Shown: positions 25,647 to 36,482, numbered from the stretch's first letter. The stretch: 64,000 bases of DNA from Thermodesulfovibrionales bacterium (GCA_031082155.1 JAVHLL010000010.1:23975-87974), one strand, 5' to 3'. Notes: generated by a model from the sequence alone, not told the origin. Program-made: numbers and translations.

Positions 25647-26127
25647 GAACAGAAACCCGTCACATTTTCCTTCAGCGAGACAATACGCACTGAAGCTCCT
25701 TAGCTACAGAGGGAGGAGCGAGAAAGAAATGCGGGAGAGGCTCAGGAAGAAGGGGTTCTTTGCAGATATTATTACGCAGACAGTAGAGGCTCTCAGGAAA
25801 TCCGGTTTTCTCGATGATACCGCATTGGCTGAAAACCTGAAGAGAGAGGCCTTTTCCAGAAAGATGCTTAGCCGGAATGGGGCGAAACAATACATGCTGA
25901 GCAGGGGTATCCCCCTGCCCGTGATCGATACAGCAATTGTCGATGACGAAAGAACCGATATCGAAAATGCGAAACGACTAGTAGAAAAAAAAATGAAAGT
26001 GCTGAAAAATTATGGACCGGAAATAATCAGGCGAAGGTTGTATAATGTTCTTTCACGGAGAGGCTATGCTTCGGAAACAATACGAACAGTTTTAAAGGAC
26101 AACATTTTTTATAAGGAGGACATATAA
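25627..26127 (+). CDS. recX: RecA regulatory protein RecX
   Basis: 166 residues, rich in helices with three RecX repeats: YALKLLSYRGRSEKEMRERL, KSGFLDDTALAENLKREAF and the C-terminal RRRLYNVLSRRGYASETI. It inhibits or modulates RecA filaments. The start is TTG at 25627, inside the last codons of pilT, with AAGGA about 11 bases upstream. recA and recX are separated here only by pilT. Its stop overlaps the next ATG (TAATG). Confidence 0.9.
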   Translation: MTGSPNKNRNPSHFPSARQYALKLLSYRGRSEKEMRERLRKKGFFADIITQTVEALRKSGFLDDTALAENLKREAFSRKMLSRNGAKQYMLSRGIPLPVIDTAIVDDERTDIENAKRLVEKKMKVLKNYGPEIIRRRLYNVLSRRGYASETIRTVLKDNIFYKEDI

Positions 26128-26447
26128 TGAAAAAAGCATTGCTGCTGGTCATATCGGTATCACTTTTTTTATTTCTCGGATGCGCGAAGTCTGTCCGCTA
26201 CACAGAAGACGAGATAAAGACATTCCCCAATGAAATCAAGGAACATGTAAGGAAAGGACAGATCTCACTCGGAATGTCGCAGGAACAGGTGCGGTATGCA
26301 TGGGGCGCTCCCGATTCTATAAAATTCCTCGAATCGTTCGAGAATAAAAGCCGTGAAGAGTGGACATATTCCTTCAAGGAAACGCTCAATGTAGTTACCT
26401 ATAAGGTCCTTTTCTTCTATGACGGAAAACTGATCTATATAAAATAG
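26127..26447 (+). CDS. Small lipoprotein with SmpA/OmlA (BamE-like) domain
   Basis: 106 residues. A lipoprotein signal (KKALLLVISVSLFLFLGC, Cys19) is followed by a compact domain with the SmpA/BamE-like signature KGQISLGMSQEQVRYAWGAP, then WTYSFKETLNVVTYKVLFFYDGKLIYIK. BamE-like domains support outer-membrane assembly, but many small lipoproteins share the fold, so the role is open. AGGAGG lies upstream of the ATG, and the start overlaps the recX stop. Confidence 0.75.
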   Translation: MKKALLLVISVSLFLFLGCAKSVRYTEDEIKTFPNEIKEHVRKGQISLGMSQEQVRYAWGAPDSIKFLESFENKSREEWTYSFKETLNVVTYKVLFFYDGKLIYIK

Positions 26448-26563
26448 CGGTACGATCAGATAAAATCTCGCTGAGGTCAGCTGAACCCCGTTCGCTTTTC
26501 TGTACGGGCATCGTCTCACTATATGGTCGAGACGGCAAATTCTATGCAGCACCAAGGAGATAT

Positions 26564-29185
26564 ATGAACAGCCCGGACATACGATCAGCATTTCTGGAAT
26601 ATTTCAGAAAAAAAGACCATATCATTGTTCCGAGTTCTCCCCTTATCCCCTGGAACGACCCTACCCTACTGTTTGTAAACGCGGGGATGGTACAGTTCAA
26701 AAGAACCTTCCTGGGTGAGGAAAAAAGAGACTATACCCGTGCCGTTACCTGTCAGAAATGCATGAGGGCCGGAGGGAAACACAGTGACCTCGAAAATGTT
26801 GGGCATACTTCCCGCCATCATACATTCTTTGAAATGTTAGGCAACTTCTCGTTTGGTGATTATTTTAAGAAAGATGCAATCCTTTTCGGATGGGAACTTC
26901 TCACAGATATATTCCGGCTTCCTGAGGACAAACTTTACGTATCAGTCTATGAGCAGGACGACGAGGCAGAAGAACTGTGGCATACCCTGATCGGGATTCC
27001 GGGCGAGAGGATTGTGAGACTCGGAGCAAAAGACAACTTCTGGCAGATGGGCGACACAGGACCATGCGGACCATGCTCGGAAATTATCATTGACCAGGGA
27101 AGCCATATCGGATGCGGAAAGCCTGAATGCGCCGTTGGCTGTGATTGCGACCGGTACCTTGAACTTTGGAACCTTGTTTTCATGCAGTTCAACAGGGACG
27201 AATCCGGCAGACTCGACCCACTACCCAAACCAAGCATAGATACGGGAATGGGGCTTGAACGGATCAGTGCTGTCCTTCAGGGCAAAACAAGCAACTTCGA
27301 TACAAACCTTTTCCAGCCGATTCTTCGCGGTATTGCTTCGATTGCGAATATTCCGTACGGCTCATCTTCTGATTCGGACACTTCCATGAGAGTCATTGCC
27401 GATCATATCCGCGCTTCGGTGTTCATGCTCTCGGAAGGTCTTGTCCCCTCAAATGAAGGGCGTGGATACGTTTTGAGAAGGATCATCCGGAGAGCCTCAA
27501 GACATGCCAAACTTTTACAGATTCATGACCCGTGCCTCTTTCAGTTGAACGATTCCGTGATACATTCAATGGGAAGCGCCTATCCTGAAATCGTTCGTGA
27601 AAGGGACAGGACCGAAAAGTTGCTGAAAATAGAGGAAGAAAATTTCCACAGAACGGTCGAGACCGCAATGTTTGTATTCGATGACCTTATCAGAAAAACG
27701 AAAGAAAGCGGACTCCTTACGGTCCCCGGAGAAGAAGTTGCGCGGCTTCAGCAGACCCACGGTTTGCCTCTGGATTTCGCGAAAGATATCGCGCTCGATG
27801 CAGGACTCGTCATCGATGAAGAGTCTTTTCATCGGGAGATGAAATTGCATCGAGATAGATCTAAAGGTGCAGTTCTTGATGTCATTCTTCCAAGAGTACA
27901 AGTCAAAATAACTGGAGGAAAATCAGAATTTGTCGGGTATGATGTCACAACATCAGAAGCCGTTATATTATCTATCTTCAAAGATGGTAAAGAAGTTGAT
28001 ACATTATCTGAAAGTGAAGAAGGAGAAATAATCCTGGACAGAACACCTTTCTACGGGGAATCCGGTGGTCAGTCCGGAGATTCCGGAATAATACAGTCGG
28101 AATCTTCTTCAGCATCCGTAGTTGATACAAAAAAACCTACCCCCGATTTTATTGTTCACCGGATAAAGGTCAACAGAGGAACTTTCTCAAAAGGCGATAA
28201 GGTCACCTCCATCGTGAATGAATCGCTGAGAAAATCTACCATGAGAAACCATACCGCAACCCACCTCCTCCACAAGGCATTGAGAATGGTGCTCGGTGAA
28301 CATGTAAAACAGTCGGGTTCTGTGGTCGATCCGGAAAGGCTCAGGTTTGACTTTACGCACTTCTCCGCTGCCCGGGATGAAGAAATACAGAAAATCGAAG
28401 ATATCGTGAATGAAAAGATACTTGCTGATCTTCCTGTCAGAACGGACATCATGAGTGTCGCTGATGCAGTCAATTCAGGAGCGGTCGCATTGTTTGATGA
28501 AAAATATGGAGAAACAGTCAGGGTCGTTTCCGCAGGCGATTTCAGCAAAGAACTATGCGGAGGGACTCATTGCAGATCAACCGGTCAGATAGGACTATTT
28601 GTTATTACCTCTGAGGGAAGTGTGGCCTCAGGAATTCGAAGAGTCGAAGCGCTCACAGGGAAAGCGGCCTTTTCTTATTTCAGGACAAAAAAAGCCGAAC
28701 TTAATGAGATAAAAAGTATTGTAAAATCGGATAAGCCGGTTGAAAAGATCGAAAAACTGATCCAGGAAACAAAAACTATGGAAAAGGAGATCCAGAAACT
28801 GAAGACCGGCTCTTCACGAGATGCCATATCGGATGCAATACAAAATGCCCTCGACATTGACGGAGTAAAAATCGTTTCAGTCAGGCAGGACGGTCTCAGT
28901 GCCAATGAACTCCGCCTCTTTGCCGATAATGTCAGGGATCGTTTAAAGTCAGGAATAGCAGTTCTGACATCAGGATCACCAGTTGACAATAATGCTGCTA
29001 TCGTCTGTATGGTAACAAAAGACCTCACTAATAAATATCATGCAGGGAAAATTGTAAAACAACTCTCAGAACGTTCAGGCGGCAAGGGCGGCGGCAAGCC
29101 TGAAATGGCGCAAGGTGGAACAAAAGAGATTGAGAAGCTTGATTCAGCCCTCGATGCTTTGTACGATATCATTAAGGGCTCATGA
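26564..29185 (+). CDS. alaS: Alanyl-tRNA synthetase
   Basis: 873 residues, full length. Catalytic domain with MVQFKRTFLGEEKRDYTRA and the RHHTFFEMLGNFSFGDYFK motif, followed by the tRNA-recognition helices. The editing domain has zinc ligands in NHTATHLLHKALR and CGGTHCRSTGQIG, and the C-terminal DHHA1 oligomerisation domain has GGKGGGKPEMAQGG. AAGGAGATAT precedes the ATG. The 116 bases before it hold no clear T-box or other leader. Convergent with pyk. Confidence 0.97.
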   Translation: MNSPDIRSAFLEYFRKKDHIIVPSSPLIPWNDPTLLFVNAGMVQFKRTFLGEEKRDYTRAVTCQKCMRAGGKHSDLENVGHTSRHHTFFEMLGNFSFGDYFKKDAILFGWELLTDIFRLPEDKLYVSVYEQDDEAEELWHTLIGIPGERIVRLGAKDNFWQMGDTGPCGPCSEIIIDQGSHIGCGKPECAVGCDCDRYLELWNLVFMQFNRDESGRLDPLPKPSIDTGMGLERISAVLQGKTSNFDTNLFQPILRGIASIANIPYGSSSDSDTSMRVIADHIRASVFMLSEGLVPSNEGRGYVLRRIIRRASRHAKLLQIHDPCLFQLNDSVIHSMGSAYPEIVRERDRTEKLLKIEEENFHRTVETAMFVFDDLIRKTKESGLLTVPGEEVARLQQTHGLPLDFAKDIALDAGLVIDEESFHREMKLHRDRSKGAVLDVILPRVQVKITGGKSEFVGYDVTTSEAVILSIFKDGKEVDTLSESEEGEIILDRTPFYGESGGQSGDSGIIQSESSSASVVDTKKPTPDFIVHRIKVNRGTFSKGDKVTSIVNESLRKSTMRNHTATHLLHKALRMVLGEHVKQSGSVVDPERLRFDFTHFSAARDEEIQKIEDIVNEKILADLPVRTDIMSVADAVNSGAVALFDEKYGETVRVVSAGDFSKELCGGTHCRSTGQIGLFVITSEGSVASGIRRVEALTGKAAFSYFRTKKAELNEIKSIVKSDKPVEKIEKLIQETKTMEKEIQKLKTGSSRDAISDAIQNALDIDGVKIVSVRQDGLSANELRLFADNVRDRLKSGIAVLTSGSPVDNNAAIVCMVTKDLTNKYHAGKIVKQLSERSGGKGGGKPEMAQGGTKEIEKLDSALDALYDIIKGS

Positions 29186-29239
29186 TAAATTTATAGTCCT
29201 TCTGGCTGCAATGTTGCCCATCTTACTTCGAAACTCCGT

Positions 29240-29255
29240 TTCATTCATGAATGAA
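29240..29255. repeat. Perfect 16-bp palindrome between convergent alaS and pyk
   Basis: TTCATTCATGAATGAA reads the same on both strands and lies seven bases before the pyk stop codon, between two converging genes. No T-run is next to it. It may help mRNA 3'-end formation for both genes, but nothing beyond the symmetry supports that. Confidence 0.4.
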
Positions 29256-29261
29256 TACATA

Positions 29262-30692
29262 TCAGGATGACTTGATGTCGAGGATCTCCATCCGGTGGTT
29301 CGCATCAGGATGTTTTGATGAGGGCCCCTCAGTGAGAACAACAAAATCACCGGGAATCTCATACTGTTTCATCCACGCTCTCACATAGGGTTTCCAGTTC
29401 TCTGGATGCTCTTGCTCAAGAACAGGATATACTCCTGATGAGAACTGCAGTCTTTGACAGGTTGCATCCTGTGAACTTATGGCAATAATCCATACCGGAA
29501 GCCGGAAACGCCCGATGCTTCTTGCAGTAAATCCGCTGCGGGTCGGAACAATAACCGCCGACGGCAACGCATATTCGAGGACCGTTTCTACGCTCAGGTC
29601 AACGAGCCTTGCCGGTGGAACTTTCTCCTTAAGGTCAAATCCCTGGAACCTCTCTTTTGCGCTCATTGTTCCACGGTACGGTTCGATTGCAGCGGCAATC
29701 CCCGAAAGCATCTCAACCGACTCAACTGGAAACCTGCCCATGGCTGACTCTCCGGAAAGCATGACACAATCGGTTCCATCAAGGATCGCATTTGCCACAT
29801 CAGTAGACTCCGCACGTGTCGGACGACGGTTAGAGATCATCGATTCAAGCATCTGGGTTGCGGTTATTATTGGTTTGGCCCGCATATTTGCTTTGCGCAT
29901 TAGCTGTTTCTGGACCACTGCAATCCGCTCGATGGGAAGTTCGACACCGAGATCACCCCGTGCAATCATGATTCCGTCTGCCGCATCGATTACCTTATCG
30001 ATATGATCGAGCGCCCTCGCCCGTTCTATCTTGGCTATGATGAATGGCTGATATCCCAATGAAGCAGCAGCATCTCTCAAGGCTTGAATATCCCCGGCGC
30101 TCTCGACAAATGACTGGCTCACGGCATCCACTCCATGCTCAAGAGCGAATTTCATGCATTCGTAATCGTGTCCGGTAAATGCGCTTATCCCCAGGTCGAT
30201 CCCTGGAAGGTTAAGCCCCTTCCTCGATCTGAGTTCTCCCCCAACAAGAACCTGGCAATGCACTTCGTTGTCCTTGACGCGAATGACTTCAAGATTAATA
30301 ACACCGTCGTTCAGGAAAAGGGCGTCTCCCTGTTTTACTACCTTCGGGAGTCCGTCGAAACTGACTGAAACCCTGCTCGCGTCTCCAACAATGTTGTCTG
30401 TGGTTAAAACCAGAGAATCACCGGGCCTCAGGTACACGGGATCGGGTGAGATCTGACCGATCCTCATCTTTGGTCCCGGCAGGTCCGCCATGATCGTAAT
30501 CCGCCTGCCGATAACTCGTGCAGCGTTACGGAGGTCTTGTATTACGCTGCTGTGCGCTGAAAAGTCATCATACGAAAAATTGAGCCGGGCCACATTCATG
30601 CCGGCCAGCAGCATTTTCTCTATAACCTCAGGTGATCGGGATGCAGGACCTATGGTGCACACAATCTTTGTCTTATTTGCCGGGAGTTTCAT
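29262..30692 (-). CDS. pyk: Pyruvate kinase, divergent form
   Basis: 476 residues. Converts phosphoenolpyruvate and ADP to pyruvate and ATP. Catalytic elements: NVARLNFS near 34-41, ADLPGPKMRIG near 70, the catalytic Lys in IIAKIER near 220, the metal-site GDLGVELPIERI and TATQMLESM near 275. Unusual: the residue after NFS is Tyr instead of the common His, FVR is FVE, and IENREG is IERARA. The C-terminal allosteric domain is present (VIVPTRSGFTARSIGRFRL). The ATG at 30692 is six bases from AGGAGG. Last gene of the eno-pgm-ferredoxin-AOR-pgi-pyk block. Confidence 0.9.
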   Translation of the reverse strand: MKLPANKTKIVCTIGPASRSPEVIEKMLLAGMNVARLNFSYDDFSAHSSVIQDLRNAARVIGRRITIMADLPGPKMRIGQISPDPVYLRPGDSLVLTTDNIVGDASRVSVSFDGLPKVVKQGDALFLNDGVINLEVIRVKDNEVHCQVLVGGELRSRKGLNLPGIDLGISAFTGHDYECMKFALEHGVDAVSQSFVESAGDIQALRDAAASLGYQPFIIAKIERARALDHIDKVIDAADGIMIARGDLGVELPIERIAVVQKQLMRKANMRAKPIITATQMLESMISNRRPTRAESTDVANAILDGTDCVMLSGESAMGRFPVESVEMLSGIAAAIEPYRGTMSAKERFQGFDLKEKVPPARLVDLSVETVLEYALPSAVIVPTRSGFTARSIGRFRLPVWIIAISSQDATCQRLQFSSGVYPVLEQEHPENWKPYVRAWMKQYEIPGDFVVLTEGPSSKHPDANHRMEILDIKSS

Positions 30693-30728
30693 GGACATCC
30701 TCCTGTTATGCTGAAAATTAGTTCGCTT

Positions 30729-32396
30729 TTATGAATTCGTGTTTGTCGAGCGCAATTCCTTATACCTGTTTATCAATCCGTTTGTTGACGAATCATGGGT
30801 AGACACGATGTTTCGATCACTCAGTTCGGGCAGAATTTTGTTCGCAAGCTGCTTACCGAGTTCAACACCCCACTGGTCGAAACTGTATATGTTCCATAGA
30901 ATTCCCTGAACAAATATCTTATGTTCATAGAGGGCAATGAGGCTTCCCAGTGTCCTCGGTGTGAGTTTCCTGAACAGTATCGAATTGGTAGGGATGTTGC
31001 CGTGAAATGTTTTAAACGGAGCAAGATATTGTATTTGTTCATCGCTCATCCCCGATGACTTGAGCTCAGCGAGAACCTCTTCGCTGGTTTTTCCTTTCAT
31101 AAGCGCCTCTGTCTGCGCAAAGAAGTTGGAAAGAAGGATATTGTGATGATCCGCAACAGGGTTATGGCTGAGAGCCGGTGCGATGAAGTCGCAGGGGATC
31201 ATTTTCGTACCCTGATGGATAAGCTGGTAGAAAGCATGCTGGCCGTTTGTTCCGGGCTGCCCCCATATAATCGGACCGGTTTGATAAGAGACTTTCTTTC
31301 CTGCCCTGTCCACAGACTTACCGTTGCTCTCCATGTTGCCCTGCTGAAAATACGGAGGGAACTTGTGCATATACTGGTCATAGGGTAGGATTGCCTCAGT
31401 CTCAGCCCTGAAGAAACTGCCGTACCATACGCCGATCAGTGCAAGGATGACGGGAATATTCTTTTCGAACGGCGTTGTCCTGAAGTAAGTGTCCATGGCA
31501 TGAGCCCCTTCAAGGAGCGCAAGAAAGTTCCCGAATCCAAGAGAACAGGCTATCGAAAGGCCTACCGCTGACCAGAGAGAATATCTGCCACCTACCCAGT
31601 CCCAGAACCTGAACATGTAAGAAGGATCTATTCCGAATTTCGCTACTTCCCCACTATTCGTGGAAATTGCCACAAAATGATTTTTTATGAATGCTTCGTC
31701 CCGTGCGGTATCAAGAAACCATTGCCGTGCAGTATGGGCATTCTTCATGGTCTCCTGAGTGGTGAAGGTCTTCGAGGCAATCAGGAAAAGCGTCGTATCG
31801 GGTGACAGTCTTTTCAATGTCTCAACGATATGTGTTCCATCGACATTCGAAACAAAATGGGTACGGAGATGATCTTTTCTGTAAGGCCGTAGCGCTTCGG
31901 TCACCATAAAAGGACCAAGGTCTGAACCACCGATTCCTATATTGACAATATCGGAAATGGCTTGTCCTGTATAGCCTTTCCATTCACCGCTGATGACATT
32001 GTCAGAAAACCTCTGCATCTGAGCAAGTACCGCATTGACCTCAGGCATTACGTCCTTTCCCTCTACAGAAATAGGTATATTCGAACGGTTTCTGAGCGCA
32101 ACATGAAGGACGGCACGGCCTTCGGTCTCGTTTATCTTGTCCCCGCTGAACATGCATTCAATCTCAGGCTTCACCCGGCACTCCTCTGCGAGTTCCAGGA
32201 GCAGCTTCAGTGTTTTGCCAGATATGATGTTTTTCGAAAAATCTACCGTGATATCTTCGAATTTAAGGGAGAACCGCGAGAACCTCCTTGAGTCTTTCTG
32301 AAACATATCCCGCATATGCTTCTTTTTCATTGTCCTGAAATGACTCTGAAGTTTTTTCCATGCAGGTGTTTCTGATGGATTCATCTTATCAAACAA
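30729..32396 (-). CDS. pgi: Glucose-6-phosphate isomerase
   Basis: 555 residues, of the long (E. coli/eukaryote-like) PGI type. Signature segments: [18 protein letters not shown] near 150, the phosphate loop [13 protein letters not shown] near 210, [14 protein letters not shown] near 270, [35 protein letters not shown] and the C-terminal [13 protein letters not shown]. Interconverts glucose-6-P and fructose-6-P. The start is TTG at 32396, eight bases after GGAGG; an ATG four codons in is the alternative. 36 bases upstream of pyk on the same strand. Confidence 0.95.
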   Translation of the reverse strand: MFDKMNPSETPAWKKLQSHFRTMKKKHMRDMFQKDSRRFSRFSLKFEDITVDFSKNIISGKTLKLLLELAEECRVKPEIECMFSGDKINETEGRAVLHVALRNRSNIPISVEGKDVMPEVNAVLAQMQRFSDNVISGEWKGYTGQAISDIVNIGIGGSDLGPFMVTEALRPYRKDHLRTHFVSNVDGTHIVETLKRLSPDTTLFLIASKTFTTQETMKNAHTARQWFLDTARDEAFIKNHFVAISTNSGEVAKFGIDPSYMFRFWDWVGGRYSLWSAVGLSIACSLGFGNFLALLEGAHAMDTYFRTTPFEKNIPVILALIGVWYGSFFRAETEAILPYDQYMHKFPPYFQQGNMESNGKSVDRAGKKVSYQTGPIIWGQPGTNGQHAFYQLIHQGTKMIPCDFIAPALSHNPVADHHNILLSNFFAQTEALMKGKTSEEVLAELKSSGMSDEQIQYLAPFKTFHGNIPTNSILFRKLTPRTLGSLIALYEHKIFVQGILWNIYSFDQWGVELGKQLANKILPELSDRNIVSTHDSSTNGLINRYKELRSTNTNS

Positions 32397-32455
32397 TGCA
32401 GTGTCCTCCTTTCACAAAAGACTTCCCGTATCAGTTCCCGTTGTATCATCATGAA

Positions 32456-34222
32456 TCAGAGGTTCTCTTCTGATTTTCCCTTATCATCTGCACCCATTTC
32501 AAGAATTCTTTTTGCGTATTCCTCCCTGAGGGCTTTCAGATATCCTGCATCGATTGGACCTTTCCAGTTCACGACCTCGGTAAACCTCTTCGGTATGGAA
32601 ACAGACCTGGGATCGAATCCCGTAGCAATCCTCGTCTTCCACCGGAGCTTTTGAATAAAACGCGACACATCGGACATTTTCTCTGCGAGTTCAGTGTAGC
32701 CGACGGAACTCAGACACCGGCCCAGGAGTTCGTCATTGTATACACTGCGGGCGAAAAGGCAGGCTACCATTGAGGTAAGGAAAACTCTTCCCTGTTCGTC
32801 CTTCACAAGAAAATCAACCGCCTTCCCGGCATTCTTCTCGCCGGGTTTCTGGTCAAAGGAATATCCTGCCGAGTCCAGGTGCGAGTGTCTGAATCCAAGG
32901 GCCTGTGAGGCAAAAAATACCTCCCCGGTGGCATAGCCTGCCATCTCCTGCCCAAGGACACAGGCAAAGTCTGTCCCGTTGTACCGCTCGGCGGCAACCA
33001 TGGTTCCTCTTCCGAGGGTCCGGTAGAATTCATTCGTTCCCATTGCAAGATAGTGCATGGCGTGCTTATACCTTTCCGCATCTCCGAATTTCAAGGGAAC
33101 AATGGTCTCCTCTTCAGAGATGAGTCCTTTCTCAAATGCTTCTGTTGCCCAGGCAAGGGCTATCCCCGCCGACATTACATCAAGCCCCATCCTTTCCACG
33201 ACATCCATGATGCCAAGTACTGCGAAACAGTCAAACACGCCGAGCATTGAACCTGTTGCAAAAATAGGTTCATGATCATATGCCACCTGCCGGTAAAGGT
33301 ATCTGTTCTCCTCATGGAACCGCTCCCTTACAAAGCCTATATGGATGCAACCTACAGGACATCCGGAGCATGCATTGTTGCGGAGCAGAGCGACTTCTGC
33401 AAACTTTTCACCTGAGATGCCCCCGATGTGAGGATCAGCCGTCTGCTGAAGATTCCTGACCGGCAGTGCTTTGAGATCGTTCAAAAGCATTACATTTACC
33501 GGTGTGCCGAGGTTATGGTACTTGCTCATCATATTCGTATCGGTGAGCTGGTTATGTACTTCTTCAAATATTTTCGGATATTCTTTATTTGCGGGGAGGA
33601 AGAACGACGCATCCCCCTGGATGACAATTCCCTTGAGATTTTTTGCTCCCATCACAGCCCCGCCGCCGAGCCTGCCGAAGTGACGGTATGTATCTGCATT
33701 AATACAGGCCATTGGAGAACCCTTTTCGCCCGCAGGGCCGATGCGGAGAATACTCCGGTGCCCTGACCCCCTGAACATATTCCGGAGGTATTTGCCCGTG
33801 GCAAAAACATCCATTCCCCACAGGTAGTGTACTTCTTTTATTTCGAGATGCCGGGATCCGACAGAAATGCATGCCGGTTTCTCTGCCTTCCCGGTAATCA
33901 CAAGCGCATCAAGGTCAGCAAACCTGAGGGCAAGAGCGGAACGACCTCCTGCATGACTCTCGGCATACTGGTTATGGCAAGGTGACTTAAAGGCGCATAC
34001 TGTTTTACTCATAAGTGGAAAATATCCGGTAAGCGGGCCGATAGTGAAGATGAGAGGTTGTGCCGCTTCATTCCATGGCTTATCGACGTTCCCGAATTTG
34101 CCGAACAGGAGCGCGGCAAGTCCGCTTCCCCCTGCTGCTTCGTTTCTGCCTCCCACTTCAACGATATTCCCCTGACCTGTGGTAAGGTTGATTGTGAGGA
34201 CCCTGAAGTAGTCGCGTATCAT
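32456..34222 (-). CDS. Aldehyde ferredoxin oxidoreductase family protein (W/Mo-bispterin enzyme)
   Basis: 588 residues, large subunit of the AOR family, which oxidises aldehydes to acids with low-potential electron transfer. It has the N-terminal pterin-binding domain (GGSGLAALLFGKFG, YAESHAGGRSALALRF), the GAVMGAKNLKGIVI segment, the [4Fe-4S] ligands CSGCPVGC at about 293-300 and a fourth Cys in MVACLFARSVY near 505. Shorter than Pyrococcus GAPOR (about 650). The ATG overlaps the ferredoxin stop as ATGA, so the two subunits are co-made. It sits between pgm and pgi, which suggests a sugar-phosphate aldehyde such as glyceraldehyde-3-P, but an ordinary aldehyde is equally possible. Confidence 0.88.
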   Translation of the reverse strand: MIRDYFRVLTINLTTGQGNIVEVGGRNEAAGGSGLAALLFGKFGNVDKPWNEAAQPLIFTIGPLTGYFPLMSKTVCAFKSPCHNQYAESHAGGRSALALRFADLDALVITGKAEKPACISVGSRHLEIKEVHYLWGMDVFATGKYLRNMFRGSGHRSILRIGPAGEKGSPMACINADTYRHFGRLGGGAVMGAKNLKGIVIQGDASFFLPANKEYPKIFEEVHNQLTDTNMMSKYHNLGTPVNVMLLNDLKALPVRNLQQTADPHIGGISGEKFAEVALLRNNACSGCPVGCIHIGFVRERFHEENRYLYRQVAYDHEPIFATGSMLGVFDCFAVLGIMDVVERMGLDVMSAGIALAWATEAFEKGLISEEETIVPLKFGDAERYKHAMHYLAMGTNEFYRTLGRGTMVAAERYNGTDFACVLGQEMAGYATGEVFFASQALGFRHSHLDSAGYSFDQKPGEKNAGKAVDFLVKDEQGRVFLTSMVACLFARSVYNDELLGRCLSSVGYTELAEKMSDVSRFIQKLRWKTRIATGFDPRSVSIPKRFTEVVNWKGPIDAGYLKALREEYAKRILEMGADDKGKSEENL

Positions 34223-34662
34223 GACCGTAGCTCCTCTTCGGCTTCGTCTGTTCCGGACTCCTCCTTCAATTCTTTCATTTCAAGACAGTCATGGGGGCAG
34301 TACTGCACACACCGGCTGCAATGGATGCAAACGAAAGGCTCTCCTGCGGGATCAAGATAGATAGCATCAACAGGGCATGCCTTTGCGCATTCACCGCAGC
34401 GGATACAGAGTTTCTTTCTTACAAGGACCCCTCCCCCCTTTCTCTGTGAATAAGCACCGGTCGGGCAGGCCAGGGCGCACGGGGCGGGATTACATGCAAG
34501 ACAGTTTCTCGCTTCAAAACCCGTCGAAAGTCCGCCTGATGTACGGATACGTATCCCTGCAGTATCCCAGGAAAGCCTCTTGTGCACTAACCGCGCACAG
34601 GCAAGTGAACAGGAATGGCACCCGATGCACCGTTCCATTCTTGGAGTAGCCAGAATTTTCAT
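34219..34662 (-). CDS. Ferredoxin-type subunit with four [4Fe-4S] clusters (AOR partner)
   Basis: 147 residues. Four Cys motifs are visible in order: CIGCHSCSLAC (12-22), CLACNPAPCALACPTGA (54-70), CIRCGECAKACPVDA (86-100) and CIHCSRCVQYCPHDC (111-125). This is the HycB/AorA-like electron-transfer type that delivers electrons from an AOR-family large subunit. The C-terminal tail is Glu-rich. The ATG lies 14 bases after the pgm stop, and the 3' end overlaps the oxidoreductase start. Confidence 0.9.
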   Translation of the reverse strand: MKILATPRMERCIGCHSCSLACARLVHKRLSWDTAGIRIRTSGGLSTGFEARNCLACNPAPCALACPTGAYSQRKGGGVLVRKKLCIRCGECAKACPVDAIYLDPAGEPFVCIHCSRCVQYCPHDCLEMKELKEESGTDEAEEELRS

Positions 34663-34676
34663 GAAATATTACCCCG

Positions 34677-36335
34677 TTAGACCCTTGCGGTAGCAAAAGC
34701 GTTACTTACTATGGCTACCGCCTCATCCTGTATCTTTTGCAGATGTTCTTCACCAAGAAAGCTCTCTGCATAAATTTTGTAAATATCCTCTGTGCCGGAA
34801 GGACGCGCGGCAAACCATCCATTTTGTGTAATAACCTTTAGTCCTCCAATTTCCGCGTTATTCCCCGAAGCACGGGTCAATTTCGCGGTAATAGCCTCTC
34901 CTGCAAGCTCATGCGCGGTGACCATATCAGGGGAAAGTTTTTTCAGAACTGCCTTCTGTTCAAATGTTGCCGGTGCATCGACGCGGATATATGACGGTCT
35001 TCCAAATCGCGACTCAATATCTTTATACAATTCAGCAGGGTCCTTGCCTGTTCTGGCAGTAATTTCACAGGCGAGGAGGTCCATAATGATACCGTCCTTA
35101 TCCGTTGTCCATACGGTACCGTTCTTCCTGACAAAAGAAGCTCCTGCGCTCTCTTCTCCCCCAAACGCGTAAGAACCGTCAATGAGTCCGTCTACAAACC
35201 ACTTGAACCCCACGGGTACCTCAGAGACTTTTTTCCCGAGAGCTGCAGCGACTCTGTCGATCATGGACGTCGATACAAGAGTCTTCCCTACCATAGCGTC
35301 TTTGCTCCATTTGGGTCTGTTTTGAAAGAGGAACCAGATGGCAGCAGATAGATAATGGTTTGGATTCATGAGTCCTGCCTCTCGCGTTATTATGCCGTGC
35401 CGGTCGACATCCGTATCGTTTCCAAACGCAATATCGTATTTGTCTTTTAATCGTATAAGACGCTCCATGGCATAGCGTGAGGAGCAGTCCATTCTGATCT
35501 TTCCATCCTTGTCAACAGTCATAAAGGAGAAGGTAGGATCAATAAGAGTGTTGACAACTTCAAGCGGAATCCCATACCGCTCTGCGATAGGTTCCCAGAA
35601 ATCGACTGCGGCCCCCCCCAGCGGGTCCACACCTATCTTCAGGCCTGCGTTCGCTATTTGTTCCATATCGATAATGTTTACAAGGTCATCGGTATAGGGC
35701 ATTATGTAATCATATTCACGTATATATTCGCTGTTTATAGCTTTCTCAAGAAGCATCCTTCTGACACCTTTAAGGCCCCTGGAGAGCAGCTCGTTTGCCC
35801 TGTCTTCAATTCCCTTTGTAGTTTCAGAATCAGCAGGACCGCCGTGCGGCGGGTTGTACTTGAATCCGCCGTCCTCGGGCGGATTATGAGAAGGAGTAAT
35901 GATCACACCATCGGAACGACCGCTGATCCCCCGGACCTTCCTGTTATAGGAGAGGATTGCATGGGAGATTACCGGCGTTGGCGTATACCGGAACCCTTTC
36001 TGTATCAGGACATATATTTTGTTCGCTGCAAAGACTTCGATTGCGCTCGCAAAAGCAGGTTCAGATAGTGCGTGGGTGTCCATTCCAAGAAACAGGGGAC
36101 CCCTGGTCCTGTTTGCTTTTCTGTATTCACATATGGCCTGACTGATTGCAAGGATATGGGCTTCATTGAAGCTGTGTTTCAGGGAAGAACCCCTATGGCC
36201 GGACGTCCCGAAGGAAACTCTTTGCGTTGTTTCAGCTGCATCCGGTTTATGGGTATAATAGGCAGCGATCAGCCTCGGAATATTTGCAAGAATCGATCTG
36301 GGTGCCGGTTTCCCTGCGAGTTCATGGAGTTTCAT
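34677..36335 (-). CDS. pgm: Phosphoglucomutase (alpha-D-glucose specific)
   Basis: 552 residues, similar to E. coli Pgm (546). The phosphoserine loop [15 protein letters not shown] (about 137-151), the metal loop [13 protein letters not shown], the sugar-binding [15 protein letters not shown] and the C-terminal phosphate-binding [17 protein letters not shown] are all present. Interconverts glucose-1-P and glucose-6-P, linking glycogen or UDP-glucose to glycolysis. AAGGAG precedes the ATG. It follows eno with 187 bases containing one REPIN-like repeat. Confidence 0.95.
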   Translation of the reverse strand: MKLHELAGKPAPRSILANIPRLIAAYYTHKPDAAETTQRVSFGTSGHRGSSLKHSFNEAHILAISQAICEYRKANRTRGPLFLGMDTHALSEPAFASAIEVFAANKIYVLIQKGFRYTPTPVISHAILSYNRKVRGISGRSDGVIITPSHNPPEDGGFKYNPPHGGPADSETTKGIEDRANELLSRGLKGVRRMLLEKAINSEYIREYDYIMPYTDDLVNIIDMEQIANAGLKIGVDPLGGAAVDFWEPIAERYGIPLEVVNTLIDPTFSFMTVDKDGKIRMDCSSRYAMERLIRLKDKYDIAFGNDTDVDRHGIITREAGLMNPNHYLSAAIWFLFQNRPKWSKDAMVGKTLVSTSMIDRVAAALGKKVSEVPVGFKWFVDGLIDGSYAFGGEESAGASFVRKNGTVWTTDKDGIIMDLLACEITARTGKDPAELYKDIESRFGRPSYIRVDAPATFEQKAVLKKLSPDMVTAHELAGEAITAKLTRASGNNAEIGGLKVITQNGWFAARPSGTEDIYKIYAESFLGEEHLQKIQDEAVAIVSNAFATARV

Positions 36336-36418
36336 TGCATACTCCTTACAAGATTAATTAAGCACCCTTTCCATATAATACGGAGTTCATAAGTATAACC
36401 ACATTCACCTGTCAATTT

Positions 36419-36482
36419 TGTCATTCCGGTTTGTCCGGAATCCTTCTTTTCCCAGAAAGATTCCCGACAAGCGGGAATGACA
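36419..36482 (-). repeat. REPIN-like repeat, copy 5 (inverted orientation)
   Basis: On the plus strand it begins TGTCATTCCGGTTTGTCCGG and ends GATTCCCGACAAGCGGGAATGACA, so the CCGG arm is first. Its reverse complement matches copy 3 at nearly every base, including the TTTCT...GAAAAGAAGG centre. It lies in the eno-pgm gap. Confidence 0.85.
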
